From NCBI GenBank assembly GCA_023413015.1, contig JAEZQR010000221.1, positions 1 to 59,911 on the forward strand: DNA of 59,911 nt, in the 5' to 3' direction. Both the position numbers and the translations under genes were made by a program. Positions 17,166-25,487 of this stretch are shown here, in pieces. Below the pieces are notes generated by a model that did no database searches, was not told where the DNA came from, and saw only the letters and a list, made by a program, of their open reading frames with translations. Within the stretch, counting starts at the first letter, position 1, and every line of letters starts with the position of its first letter. Source of the DNA: Pseudomonadota bacterium. GTDB lineage: Bacteria; Pseudomonadota; Alphaproteobacteria; Sphingomonadales; Sphingomonadaceae.

Positions 17166-19658
17166 TCATTCGTAGCGTAAGGCGTGCACCGGGTTGGTGC
17201 GCGCCACGCGCAACGCATGGCCCGACACCGTGCCGATCGCGATGACGAACGCGATCAGGCCGGCGAGCACGAACGGTCCGGGCCCGAGGTCGATGCGCAG
17301 GTCGAAGCCGTTGAGCCAATCGCGCATGATCCACCAGGCGATCGGCCAGGCGACCAGGTTGGCGATCATCACCGGCCGCGAGAACTGCCAGGCCAGCAGC
17401 CGCACGATATCGGACACGCTGGCGCCGAACACCTTGCGGATGCCGACCTCCTTCGTCCGGCGCTCGGCGGTGAAGGCGGCGAGCCCGAATAGCCCGAGGC
17501 AGGCGATGACCACGGCGAGCCCGGCGAACGCGGCAAAGCTGATCCCGCGCGCCTGATCGGTCTGGTACAGCTCGGCGAGCTGCGCATCGGCATAATCGGC
17601 TTCGTAAGGCACATCGGGTGCCAGCCGCCGCCACACATTGCCGACAGCGGTCCGCACGGCCTCTGGATCGGGCGAGTCGTAGCGAACGATCAGCGCTCCG
17701 TAGATGCCCATATCGTGGAAGATCATCGGCTCTGGCGGCTCGCGCAGCGAGCGGAAGCGCGAGTCCTCGACGACGCCGACGATCGTCACCGGCAGCAGGC
17801 CAAACTCGTCCGGCAGCTGGTTAACCCGGAAGGTCTTGCCGATCGCCTGCGCCGGATCGGCGAAGCCCAGTTGCTTGGCCGCCAAGCGATTGACGACGAC
17901 GTTGGCACCGCGCGTCGCCAGCTGGCGATACATGGCATCCGCCGCCGGGCCGGACTCGAACGTGTAAGGAATTCGATCCTTGGCATAGGCGTGCGACAGC
18001 GTGCGGCCGGCGAGACGTTTCACGCCCAATGTCGAGAAGAATTCGGGCGACACGCTGTACCAGCCGATCGTCATCGGCTTGGCGCGGCCTGGAACCTGAA
18101 CGTTGATAGTGAGATCAGTGCCGCTGGCAACGTAGATGCCGCCGACCGCCGCATCGCGTACGCCCGGCAGGCGCTTCACTTCACGCACCAGCGTTTCGGT
18201 TACCGGCAGCATGGCGCTGCGGTTGAGATTGCCGACCTGCAGCAGCCCTTCGCGCCGGTACCCGGCGTCAGTGGTCTGCACGAAGCGGGTCTGCGCATAG
18301 ATGACAAGCGTGCAGACGATGAGGCCGATTGAAACCGCGAACTGCGCGACGACCAGCAGGCTGCGCAGGCGTCCTGTACCGGCGGGCTCAGCGGACGATC
18401 GGTTGGCCTTGAGCACGGCACCGGGCTGGTAGCGTGATAGATAGAGGGCCGGATAAAGACCGCCGGCCACGCCGACCACCAGCCACAGCAGCAGCACCGG
18501 CCCGAGCACGCCGTTTGTGCCCAAGTAATCAAGCTGGAGATCCGCGTTCAGGAAATGGGACAGCCTCGGCAGCATCAGCTCAGCCAGTGCCATAGCGATC
18601 AGCAGCCCGACACCCGTCAGCAGCAACGACTCGCCGAGGAACTGCACCACGAGCTGGCCTCGGTTGGCGCCGAGCACCTTGCGGAGTGCCACCTCGCGGG
18701 CGCGCTGGCCCGCACGCGCCGTCGCCAAGTTGACGAAGTTCGCAGACGCGATGCCGAGGATCAGCAGCGCGATCACCGCGAAGGTGGTGACGGTGCCGAC
18801 GTCACTGCCGGGTTTCTCATCGGAACCTTCGGCGCCGCTCAGATGCACGTCGCGGACATTGACGAGCCGCCAGTCGAAGTTGTCGCCCTCGCTGACCTTG
18901 GCGCCGCCGACGTCGATGGGCGGGATGTTGCGCTTCTCCCACGCCGGCAGTCCGCGCTCGATCTCGGCCGGCGAGGCGCCGGGCCGCAGCTTGAGGTAGA
19001 CATAGCCGTTGACGCAGCCCCAGCTGCAGTCGGCCGCCTCCTGCGGGCTGATCCGGGCGACGTTCCTGAAGCTCATGTGGCTGTTCTTCGGCAGGTCCTC
19101 GAACACGCCGGTCACGCGTAGCTCTCGCTTCTCGCCCCGGCTGATCCGGGTGACCGGGCGGCCGAGTACGTCGATCGTGCCGAACTGCTTCACCGCCTCG
19201 GTGCGGCTCATGACGAGGCCGTCGGCACCATCTAGTGCGGTATGTGGGTCGCCGCGCAGGAACGGAACTTCCAGAATCCGGAAGAACGGCTCGTCCGCGA
19301 GCAGTACGTTCGCGAACGCCGGCTCGCCGTCGCGGCGGAGGAAAACAAGCTGCTCGTCATCGGCCCGCGCGATCGCCTCGATCTGCGGGAAGTCCTTGGC
19401 AAGCGGTTGAGCGACCGCGCCGTGTGTGCCCTGCTGGGTCGTCACATAGCCGGTTTCGGGATCGGTGTAGATCGACTGCACCTGATAGACGCGGTCCGCG
19501 TCCTTCAGCCAGGCATCATAGGAGGTCTCGTAACGCACGTAGAGCAGCAGCACGATGCTTGCGGCCAGTCCCAAAGCAAGGCCCGCGATGTTGATGAAGC
19601 TGTACATGCGATTCTTGGCGAGCGCGCGCAGCGTCACCGTCAGATAGTTGCGCCACAT
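17166..19658 (-). CDS. ABC transporter permease, MacB/FtsX type
   Basis: An 830-residue membrane protein with two MacB-like periplasmic domains and two FtsX domains. The first membrane helix follows RMYSFINIAGLALGLAASIV. The middle FtsX domain includes LRKVLGANRGQLVVQFLGES and the C-terminal one VGIRKVFGASVSDIVRLLAW. The start at 19658 is preceded by GGGAGGAGG on the minus strand; an upstream ATG at 19697 would overlap the sigma-54 element and lacks such a site. MacB-type systems expel peptides, lipids or toxins, or transmit force, and need an ATPase and usually a MacA-like adaptor; neither gene is in the window. The gene therefore looks like an orphan with its own sigma-54 control. Confidence 0.88.
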   Translation of the reverse strand: MWRNYLTVTLRALAKNRMYSFINIAGLALGLAASIVLLLYVRYETSYDAWLKDADRVYQVQSIYTDPETGYVTTQQGTHGAVAQPLAKDFPQIEAIARADDEQLVFLRRDGEPAFANVLLADEPFFRILEVPFLRGDPHTALDGADGLVMSRTEAVKQFGTIDVLGRPVTRISRGEKRELRVTGVFEDLPKNSHMSFRNVARISPQEAADCSWGCVNGYVYLKLRPGASPAEIERGLPAWEKRNIPPIDVGGAKVSEGDNFDWRLVNVRDVHLSGAEGSDEKPGSDVGTVTTFAVIALLILGIASANFVNLATARAGQRAREVALRKVLGANRGQLVVQFLGESLLLTGVGLLIAMALAELMLPRLSHFLNADLQLDYLGTNGVLGPVLLLWLVVGVAGGLYPALYLSRYQPGAVLKANRSSAEPAGTGRLRSLLVVAQFAVSIGLIVCTLVIYAQTRFVQTTDAGYRREGLLQVGNLNRSAMLPVTETLVREVKRLPGVRDAAVGGIYVASGTDLTINVQVPGRAKPMTIGWYSVSPEFFSTLGVKRLAGRTLSHAYAKDRIPYTFESGPAADAMYRQLATRGANVVVNRLAAKQLGFADPAQAIGKTFRVNQLPDEFGLLPVTIVGVVEDSRFRSLREPPEPMIFHDMGIYGALIVRYDSPDPEAVRTAVGNVWRRLAPDVPYEADYADAQLAELYQTDQARGISFAAFAGLAVVIACLGLFGLAAFTAERRTKEVGIRKVFGASVSDIVRLLAWQFSRPVMIANLVAWPIAWWIMRDWLNGFDLRIDLGPGPFVLAGLIAFVIAIGTVSGHALRVARTNPVHALRYE

Positions 19659-19696
19659 GATCCGGCCTCCTCCCGCAGTTCGAGCGGAGAGAGTCA

Positions 19697-19712
19697 TGCA
19701 ACTCGCGCGCCA
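19697..19712 (-). promoter_or_regulatory. Sigma-54 (-24/-12) promoter
   Basis: On the minus strand the sequence is TGGCGCGCGAGTTGCA. Against the sigma-54 consensus TGGCACG-N4-TTGCW it differs only at the fifth base, and the GG and GC pairs have the right spacing. Transcription would start near 19685, leaving a leader of about 25-30 nt before the permease ATG at 19658 and its GGGAGGAGG site. Confidence 0.78.
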
Positions 19713-19764
19713 GCGCCTAACTCATTGAGAAATATGAAGGCACGTGGCGGCGGCGGTGACCGAC

Positions 19765-19802
19765 TGTCCGCAACCGCACATCCGACTGTCCGCTCGCGCA
19801 CA
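19765..19802 (-). promoter_or_regulatory. Tandem palindromes, probable enhancer sites for a sigma-54 activator
   Basis: Two 16-bp imperfect palindromes, TGTCCG-CAAC-CGCACA (19765-19780) and TGTCCG-CTCG-CGCACA (19787-19802), lie in the same orientation with centres 22 bp apart, two helical turns. They are about 60 and 82 bp upstream of the -24 box of the sigma-54 promoter, the normal position for NtrC-family activator binding. No such activator gene is in the window. Confidence 0.66.
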
Positions 19803-19818
19803 TCGACTGGTAGCCGCC

Positions 19819-21273
19819 TCACCCCCGTCCGAGGCTGGTGCGCGCAGCGACGATACGCCATCCCCGGCTAATCTCGGCGCACAGCTCGTGCCGCGCAGTG
19901 AAAAGGGCGACGAGCCAGAGCAGCACGCCCGCCGCCACCGCGCCGAGGACCTGGCCGGCCGGGACCGCCTCCGACCAGCCGTGCCATGCCATCAGCCCGA
20001 GCGCCGGCGCGATCGCGGCGAGCGTGACGGCCAGGCTGGTACCGTAGCAGCGGTAGAGCGCCGCATAGCTCGTGCCCGCGGCGTCGCGGAGGCGGCCGAC
20101 ATAGACGCCATGCTGCGTCAGCGCCTCGCCGACGCGCGCGGCGGCAGCCGGCACCAGCCCGTAGGAAGCGCCGATCGTGAACAGCGCCAGCCCGACGCTG
20201 CCCCGCAGCGCCTCGAGCCTGGGCAGTTCGCGCTCGCGGCCCATCGCGATCAGCACTTCCTGCCGGCTCGTCACCGAAAGGTGGATGATCGCCGCGACAC
20301 ACAGCAGCGACAACACCGGCGCGGCCGGCGCCCAGCGTTCGCCGTAGATCAGCACGATCACCGGTCCAGCGAGGACGGCCAGCCCGGCATAGGCCGGCCA
20401 GAACAGCCCGGTCGCCGCACGCAGCGTCCGCAGATAGACCTCGTCTATCCGCCCCAGCCGGTCGCGGCTGTCGACCAGCGCCTTCAGCACCACCCGCTGC
20501 ACGGGGTAGAGCACGCCTGCCTCGAAGGTGTCGACGACGCCCGAGGCGCGGCTGTAAAGCCCGACCGTCGCCATGCCCGACAGGCGGCCGAGCACGATGT
20601 CGGGCAGCCGCTCGAAGATGTTGACCAGCGACATGGTGGCCAAAATCCGCGCGCCGTAGCCCCATACCTCCCGCCAGCGCGCCAGCGTCGGCCGGCCGCG
20701 CAGCTCCGCCCCGGTCAGCGCGAGCGCGGCAATGGCGGTAAGCGCCTGCGCGCCCGATGCGCCCCACGACAGGCTCGCGTAGGAATGGCCGGCGAACGCG
20801 AGGCTCACCGCGATGCCGGCGGCGCTCGCCACGCGAACGAACGCCAGCAGCGTCGTCAGGTCGAACCGCCCGCGCCGCTGCAGCAACCCGCCCGCGACCG
20901 TCTCGACCGGCGACAGCAGCGCGAACAGGCAGAGGATGCGTAACGCATGCGTGACGCGTGGTTCGTCGAGGAAAGCGGCGAGCAGCGGCGCCCCGAGGTA
21001 GAGCAGCGCCGCCAGCGCCGCCCCCTGCGCCATCGCCATGGTGACGACGGTGCCGCGCGTCGCCGGCTCGAGCCGCTCCTCGCGCACGAGGAAGCTCTGG
21101 AAACCGAGGTTCTGGAACGACGTCAGCAGCATCAGCGCCGACAGCGAGACGGCATAGACGCCCATCTCGGCCGGCGTCAGCAGCCGCGCGACGATCACCG
21201 AGGCGGCGAACTGGATGACGAAGAAACCGACGCTTCCGGTCAGCGACCACGCCATCGACTTTCGCACGGACAT
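19819..21273 (-). CDS. Oligosaccharide flippase family protein (Wzx/MOP superfamily)
   Basis: A 484-residue polytopic membrane protein that starts KSMAWSLTGSVGFFVIQFAA and continues VIVARLLTPAEMGVYAVSL, the typical entry of Wzx-like polysaccharide exporters (the second to third helix GRLLTPEEYG motif). Later helices are regularly spaced up to about residue 470. Such proteins flip undecaprenyl-linked sugar repeats across the inner membrane. No glycosyltransferase or polymerase gene is next to it, so its glycan is unknown. It might serve the polysaccharide locus at 37.6-45.3 kb, but there is no direct evidence. Confidence 0.86.
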   Translation of the reverse strand: MSVRKSMAWSLTGSVGFFVIQFAASVIVARLLTPAEMGVYAVSLSALMLLTSFQNLGFQSFLVREERLEPATRGTVVTMAMAQGAALAALLYLGAPLLAAFLDEPRVTHALRILCLFALLSPVETVAGGLLQRRGRFDLTTLLAFVRVASAAGIAVSLAFAGHSYASLSWGASGAQALTAIAALALTGAELRGRPTLARWREVWGYGARILATMSLVNIFERLPDIVLGRLSGMATVGLYSRASGVVDTFEAGVLYPVQRVVLKALVDSRDRLGRIDEVYLRTLRAATGLFWPAYAGLAVLAGPVIVLIYGERWAPAAPVLSLLCVAAIIHLSVTSRQEVLIAMGRERELPRLEALRGSVGLALFTIGASYGLVPAAAARVGEALTQHGVYVGRLRDAAGTSYAALYRCYGTSLAVTLAAIAPALGLMAWHGWSEAVPAGQVLGAVAAGVLLWLVALFTARHELCAEISRGWRIVAARTSLGRG

Positions 21274-21350
21274 GCGGCGCGAAACTCCTCGGGACCGGGC
21301 GTTGTTGCCCCCCGGACCCGATTAGCCCCGCGCCGACGGGCCGACAAGCG

Positions 21351-22202
21351 CTAGCCGCCGACGGGCGTTCCGCCGTTGGGGCTGAGGATCTGGCCGGAGA
21401 AGTAGCTGCCGTCCTCGCAGGCGAGGAACAGGTAGCTCGGCGCCACCTCCCAAGGCTGGCCGGGGCGCCCCATCGGCGTCGACTTGCCGAAATTCTTGAG
21501 CTTTTCCGGGCTCGCGCCGCCGAAGGGGTTGAGCGGCGTCCAGATCGGCCCTGGGGCCACGCCGTTCACACGGATGCCCTTCTTGACGAGGTTCTGCGCG
21601 AGCGCGCGGGTGAACGAGGTGATCGCCCCCTTGGTCGCGGAATAATCCAGCAGCTCCTCCGACCCCTCGAAGCTCGTCACCGAGGTGGTGTTGATGATCG
21701 TGCTGCCGTCCTTCAGGTGCGGCATCGCCGCCTGCACCATGTGGAAATAGCCGAAGATATTGGTCTGGAAGGTTCGGCGCAGCTGCTCCTCGGTGATGTC
21801 GGTGATCTCCTTGTCGGCATGCTGCTCGGCGGCGTTGTTCACTAGGATGTCGAGCCCGCCGAAGGCTTCGACCGTGCGGCGCACCGCCTCCTCGCAGAAC
21901 GCCTTGTCGCCGACGTCGCCGCGGATCGCGAGGCAGCGCCGCCCTTCGTTCTCGACATGGCGGCAGGTCTCGGCCGCGTCGTCATTCTCCTCGAGATGCA
22001 CGATCGCGACGTTGGCGCCCTCGCGCGCGAACAGTACGGCGACCGCGCGGCCGATCCCGCTGTCGCCGCCCGTGATGATCGCGGTCTTGCCGGCCAGCCG
22101 GTCCGAACCTTCGTAGCACGGCATGAAATCGGGCTTGGGTTCGAGCTGGCTCTCATGACCGGGGAGCCTGTCCTCGTGCAGCTTCGGCTGTTCGACCGCC
22201 AT
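21351..22202 (-). CDS. Short-chain dehydrogenase/reductase (YghA/glucose-1-dehydrogenase-like)
   Basis: A 283-residue extended SDR. The cofactor loop is TGGDSGIGRA near residue 45, the structural motif VNNAAEQ is near 125 and the active site YSATKGA near 190, with serine in TTSVTSFEG before it. The N-terminal extension rich in P and E (QPKLHEDRLPGHESQLEPKP) is typical of the YghA/YhdF group, often linked to general stress. The substrate is unknown. The ribosome site AAGGAGAGG is 4 nt upstream of the ATG and lies directly after an intrinsic-terminator-like hairpin, so read-through or attenuation must control this gene. Confidence 0.9.
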   Translation of the reverse strand: MAVEQPKLHEDRLPGHESQLEPKPDFMPCYEGSDRLAGKTAIITGGDSGIGRAVAVLFAREGANVAIVHLEENDDAAETCRHVENEGRRCLAIRGDVGDKAFCEEAVRRTVEAFGGLDILVNNAAEQHADKEITDITEEQLRRTFQTNIFGYFHMVQAAMPHLKDGSTIINTTSVTSFEGSEELLDYSATKGAITSFTRALAQNLVKKGIRVNGVAPGPIWTPLNPFGGASPEKLKNFGKSTPMGRPGQPWEVAPSYLFLACEDGSYFSGQILSPNGGTPVGG

Positions 22203-22206
22203 CGCA

Positions 22207-22248
22207 CCTCTCCTTGTGAAAAAGACAAGGCCCGCAACGAGCGGGCCT
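22207..22248 (-). promoter_or_regulatory. Terminator and overlapping Shine-Dalgarno hairpin: probable attenuator of the SDR gene
   Basis: Reading the minus strand, AGGCCCGC (22248-22241) pairs with GCGGGCCT (22235-22228) and is followed by TGTCTTTTTC, a good intrinsic terminator for the small gene upstream. The last CCT of that stem can instead join a second stem, CCTTGT with ACAAGG (22230-22225 and 22217-22212), whose 3' arm covers part of the AAGGAGAGG ribosome site. The two stems share three bases and exclude each other. Only about 10 nt remain before the ATG at 22202, too few for a separate promoter. Confidence 0.62.
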
Positions 22249-22274
22249 GGGATCGGTTGCGGCGTTGAGAGCGC

Positions 22275-22499
22275 TCAGCCGATCGGCCGTGCCTCGGCGT
22301 AGGTGCTCTTCGTCGACTTCAGGCAGTTGGCCATGATCACCGGATAGGCGAGGTCCGTCAGCTTCTCGAGCACGGCGGGCGTGGCGGCGCGGCAGTCGGC
22401 GACGGTCGTATAGGCGGTTTCGACCTTGCGCACGGTCTCGCACTGGCTGGCATCGTCGCCGCAGCCGAGAATCGCCATGATGATAAGGGCTTCCTTCAT
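22275..22499 (-). CDS. Small conserved-looking protein, four cysteines
   Basis: A 74-residue protein beginning MKEALIIMAILGCGDDASQC, preceded by a GGGGGTGG ribosome site. The N-terminal hydrophobic stretch may be a short signal or anchor. Cysteines at 13, 20, 36 and 60 suggest two disulfides in an oxidising compartment. The phrase Y-T-T-V-A-D-C-R-A-A-x-P looks like the PID-like small exported proteins frequent in sphingomonads, but I do not recognise a named family. An intrinsic terminator follows 26 nt after the stop. Confidence 0.68.
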   Translation of the reverse strand: MKEALIIMAILGCGDDASQCETVRKVETAYTTVADCRAATPAVLEKLTDLAYPVIMANCLKSTKSTYAEARPIG

Positions 22500-22556
22500 A
22501 CGCCACCCCCAAGGACTGGTCATGGAGTCAACAGGCGAAGCGTAAGCAGGTTCCAC

Positions 22557-22565
22557 TTATCCACA
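22557..22565 (+). promoter_or_regulatory. Consensus DnaA box
   Basis: TTATCCACA, the strict DnaA 9-mer, in the 103-bp gap between the small gene at 22275-22499 and the divergent ABC transporter at 22603. It is isolated, without an AT-rich unwinding region or further boxes, so an origin is unlikely. DnaA-mediated control of one of the flanking genes is possible. Confidence 0.55.
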
Positions 22566-22602
22566 GCGTTGCGGCGATCCGTTTAGAACCTATCTATCGG
22601 CG

Positions 22603-24402
22603 ATGCAGTCATCCCCCTCGTTCAATTCGCTGCGGCGCTTCCTTCCCTACCTCTGGCCCGCCGGCGAACCGGGGCTTCGCGCCCGCGTCGTGATCGCGTT
22701 CGGGCTGGTGCTGGTCGCCAAGGCGACGACGCTGGTGATGCCGTTCGCCTACGCCGCCGCGATCGACGCGATGTCGGCGCGCACGGGGGAGGCGGCGGCG
22801 CTCGCGATCGGGCTGGTGCTCGCCTATGCCACCGCCCGCTTCGGCGGCGTGCTGTTCGACAATGTCCGCAACGCCATCTTCGAGCGCGTGGGCCAGAACG
22901 GCACGCGCACCTTGGCGGTGAGCGTGTTCCGACACATCCACGCCCTGTCGCTGCGCTACCACCTGGAGCGCCGCACCGGCGAGCTGACCCGCGTGATGGA
23001 GCGGGCCAGCAAGAGCGTCGACGAGATGCTCTACTTCCTGTTCTTCAACATCGCCCCGACCGCGATCGAGATCGTCGTCGTCAGCGCGATCTTCTGGGTG
23101 AAGCTCGGCCCCGGCATGGTGGCGGCGCTGCTCGCGATGGTGGTCGCCTACATCGGCTTCACCTGGCGGGTGACCCAGTGGCGCAACCAGGTGCGACGCG
23201 AGGCGATCGACGCCGACAACAAGGCCACGCAGCGCGCGGTCGACTCGCTCCTCAACTACGAGACGGTGAAATATTTCAACGCCGAGGAGGTCGAGGCCGA
23301 GCGCTACACCCGCAGCTACCGCCGCTTCTCCGAGGCGAACGTCAGGAACGAGACTTCGCTCGCCTGGCTCAACGTGGGCCAGTCGCTTATCACCAACCTG
23401 ATGATGGGCGCCGCCATGGCCTATACGGTGTGGGGCTGGAGCCAAGGCCGGCTCAGCGTCGGCGACGTGGTGCTCGTCAATACGCTGCTCGCCCAGTTTT
23501 TCCGTCCGCTCGACGTGCTCGGCTGGGTGTATCGTACGATCGTGCAGGGCCTCATTGACGTCGAGGCGATGTTCAAGCTGCTCGACACAGAGGCCGAGGT
23601 GAAGGACCGGCCGGACGCCAGGCCGCTCGAGGTGCGCGGCGGGCATGTGCGGTTCGAGGGCGTCGAGTTCGCCTACGAACCGAGGCGGCAGATTCTGCAC
23701 GGCGTCAGCTTCGACGTGCCGCCCGGCCGGAAGCTCGCGATCGTCGGCCATTCGGGCGCGGGCAAATCGACGATCAGCCGCATCCTCTACCGCTTCTACG
23801 ACATCGCCGGCGGGCGCGTGACGATCGACGGGCAGGATGTCCGCGACGTGACGCAAGCGTCTCTACGTGCTGCGATTGGCATCGTCCCGCAGGACACCGT
23901 GCTGTTCAACGACACGGTCGCCTACAACATCGGCTACGGCAAGGCCGGCGCGAGCCAGGCCGAGATCGAGGACGCCGCGCGCCGCGCGCAGATCCATGAC
24001 TTCATCACATCGCTGCCCGACGGCTACCAGACGGTGGTCGGCGAGCGCGGCCTGAAGCTATCGGGCGGCGAGAAGCAGCGCGTGGCGATCGCGCGCACCA
24101 TCCTCAAGGACCCGACGATCCTCATCCTCGACGAGGCGACGAGCGCGCTCGATTCGGCGACCGAGGCCGAGATCCAGTCGGCGCTCCGCGACGTGTCCGA
24201 GCACCGCACGACGCTCGTCATCGCGCACCGCCTGTCGACCGTGATCGACGCCGACGAGATCATCGCGATGGAGGCCGGGCGCATCGTCGAGCGCGGCACG
24301 CACGCCGAGCTGCTGGCGCGCGGCGGCCTTTATGCCGAAATGTGGACCCGCCAGCAGGCCGAAGCCGAGGAGGCCATCGCGGAGATGCAAGCGGCGGAGT
24401 AA
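22603..24402 (+). CDS. ABC transporter, fused permease/ATPase, Atm1/HMT1 type
   Basis: A 599-residue half-transporter. Six membrane helices fill about residues 25-320 and the nucleotide-binding domain occupies the rest. Walker A is GHSGAGKST (residues 382-390), followed by VPQDTVLFNDTVAYNI, the signature LSGGEKQRVAIART and Walker B ILILDEATSALD. The NVRNAIFERVGQNGTRTLAV and FRHIHALSLRYHLERRTGE stretches are typical of Atm1/HMT1-type exporters, which in alphaproteobacteria export glutathione-linked metals or sulfur species and confer metal tolerance. It should act as a homodimer in the inner membrane. Confidence 0.93.
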   Translation: MQSSPSFNSLRRFLPYLWPAGEPGLRARVVIAFGLVLVAKATTLVMPFAYAAAIDAMSARTGEAAALAIGLVLAYATARFGGVLFDNVRNAIFERVGQNGTRTLAVSVFRHIHALSLRYHLERRTGELTRVMERASKSVDEMLYFLFFNIAPTAIEIVVVSAIFWVKLGPGMVAALLAMVVAYIGFTWRVTQWRNQVRREAIDADNKATQRAVDSLLNYETVKYFNAEEVEAERYTRSYRRFSEANVRNETSLAWLNVGQSLITNLMMGAAMAYTVWGWSQGRLSVGDVVLVNTLLAQFFRPLDVLGWVYRTIVQGLIDVEAMFKLLDTEAEVKDRPDARPLEVRGGHVRFEGVEFAYEPRRQILHGVSFDVPPGRKLAIVGHSGAGKSTISRILYRFYDIAGGRVTIDGQDVRDVTQASLRAAIGIVPQDTVLFNDTVAYNIGYGKAGASQAEIEDAARRAQIHDFITSLPDGYQTVVGERGLKLSGGEKQRVAIARTILKDPTILILDEATSALDSATEAEIQSALRDVSEHRTTLVIAHRLSTVIDADEIIAMEAGRIVERGTHAELLARGGLYAEMWTRQQAEAEEAIAEMQAAE

Positions 24403-24416
24403 GGCTCCGCCGCCCG

Positions 24417-24848
24417 CTAGAGCGCCCGCAGCAGCTCGCGCACGATCATCGTGCCGAGCGCCACCCACGACAGGATGAACAGCAGGAAGCGCGGCACCAC
24501 GCGGTTGACCGTCGCCTGCACCAGCGAGTGGAGCACGCGCAGGGCCAGATAGGCCCAGGCGCAGGCGGCGTGCACCGGATCGGCGTTGCCGATCACCACG
24601 ACGTAGAGCGCCATCGCGTAGAACAGCGTCGGCGTCTCGAACAGATGGTTGTAGTTGTCAGCGACGCGCCGCACCTCGCTCGGCAGCACGTCGAGCAGGC
24701 CCGGATGCGCCACCGACTGCGGATCGATCCGGCCGCGGTTCATCGCCGGGATGCGCGTCGCATACATCCACACGCACATGACGAGCGACAGCACGCCCAT
24801 GCCGAGCATGGCGTGCAGGATCGACAGCACGTCGGCTGAAAGGTTCAT
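24417..24848 (-). CDS. MAPEG family membrane protein
   Basis: A 143-residue protein with four predicted helices. The family signature is visible: RRVADNYNHLFETPTLFYAMAL in helix 2 and YLALRVLHSLVQATVNRVVPR before helix 4, including the glutathione-binding Arg and Asn/Glu residues. MAPEG proteins are membrane glutathione S-transferase/peroxidase relatives; bacterial members often have unknown substrates. It lies next to an Atm1-type exporter, a possible glutathione link. Its 5' leader folds into a hairpin that includes the ribosome site. Confidence 0.88.
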   Translation of the reverse strand: MNLSADVLSILHAMLGMGVLSLVMCVWMYATRIPAMNRGRIDPQSVAHPGLLDVLPSEVRRVADNYNHLFETPTLFYAMALYVVVIGNADPVHAACAWAYLALRVLHSLVQATVNRVVPRFLLFILSWVALGTMIVRELLRAL

Positions 24849-24853
24849 GATAT

Positions 24854-24872
24854 CCCCCGTTCGTTACGGGGG
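24854..24872 (-). promoter_or_regulatory. Hairpin sequestering the MAPEG ribosome site
   Basis: On the minus strand CCCCCGT, a 5-nt loop and ACGGGGG form a perfect 7-bp stem. Its 3' arm, GGGGG, is the only Shine-Dalgarno-like stretch before the MAPEG ATG, five bases away. Translation would need the stem to open, by temperature, a ligand or coupling with upstream translation. The effect is inferred from sequence only. Confidence 0.42.
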
Positions 24873-24883
24873 CGGATGCTGGA

Positions 24884-24914
24884 CCGCTCCCGCCGCCAAG
24901 GCAAGCGGGAGCGG
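24884..24914 (-). terminator. Hairpin after the EF-hand gene
   Basis: CCGCTCCCGC (24884-24893) and its exact complement (24905-24914) form a 10-bp stem 8 nt after the EF-hand stop on the minus strand. No T-run follows, so termination would be weak or Rho-assisted. The same transcript could continue into the MAPEG gene. Confidence 0.5.
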
Positions 24915-24922
24915 CCTAGACC

Positions 24923-25393
24923 TCAGAGATTGCGCAGCGCGTAGTCGCGGTTGCGGTTGTATTCGTCCTGACTGATGTTCCCATCGTTGTTGGTATCCAT
25001 CAGCCGCCGCAGATCGCGCTCAGCGAGCTGGCCCTCGCTGCGGTCGAGCTCGTTGTTCCGATTGGTGTCGTAGCGCGACATGATCCGGTCTTGGAGCGCG
25101 GCGTCGTAGCGGATCGTTTCGTCGATCTCGTTCCAGCCCGCTCCCCGGTAGTTCGAGCTCGTGCGGCCGCTATCGCGGTTTTTGTCGAGCGCGCCGGCCA
25201 CCGCGCCCACCGCCGCACCGATCGCGGCGCCTTCACCCGCAGAGACGCCTGGCACCACCGCGCCGACCGCGGCACCGCCAGCGGCACCGATCGCGGCGCC
25301 GCGTACGGTCCTGTTGTCCAGGATATCACGATTGTCGGTCGCGCACGCCGCGACCGAAGCCCCCGCAAGCAGAACGATCATCAGCCGTTTCAT
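24923..25393 (-). CDS. EF-hand lipoprotein with a glycine-zipper segment
   Basis: A 156-residue protein. A lipoprotein signal ends at ASVAAC (cysteine 17). Residues 31-70 are Gly/Ala-rich with repeated G-x3-G spacing (AAIGAAGGAAVGAVVPG), a glycine-zipper that can insert in membranes. The C-terminal half has two EF-hand loops, DTNRNNELDRSE and DTNNDGNISQDE, both keeping the calcium ligands at positions 1, 3, 5 and 12. It is probably anchored in the outer membrane, binding calcium in the periplasm. Role unknown. Confidence 0.88.
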   Translation of the reverse strand: MKRLMIVLLAGASVAACATDNRDILDNRTVRGAAIGAAGGAAVGAVVPGVSAGEGAAIGAAVGAVAGALDKNRDSGRTSSNYRGAGWNEIDETIRYDAALQDRIMSRYDTNRNNELDRSEGQLAERDLRRLMDTNNDGNISQDEYNRNRDYALRNL

Positions 25394-25487
25394 CCAACGG
25401 TCCCTTCATGTCTGTTGCGTACCGGAGCTTGAACACCCGCCCCCCTGAATGGTTCAATGAGCGGGCAGAAGGGAGCGGGGCCGGCGC

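Noticed and set aside
19658..19697. Upstream ATG (19697) as permease start
   Set aside because: It overlaps the -12 part of the sigma-54 promoter and has no ribosome site; 19658 has GGGAGGAGG.
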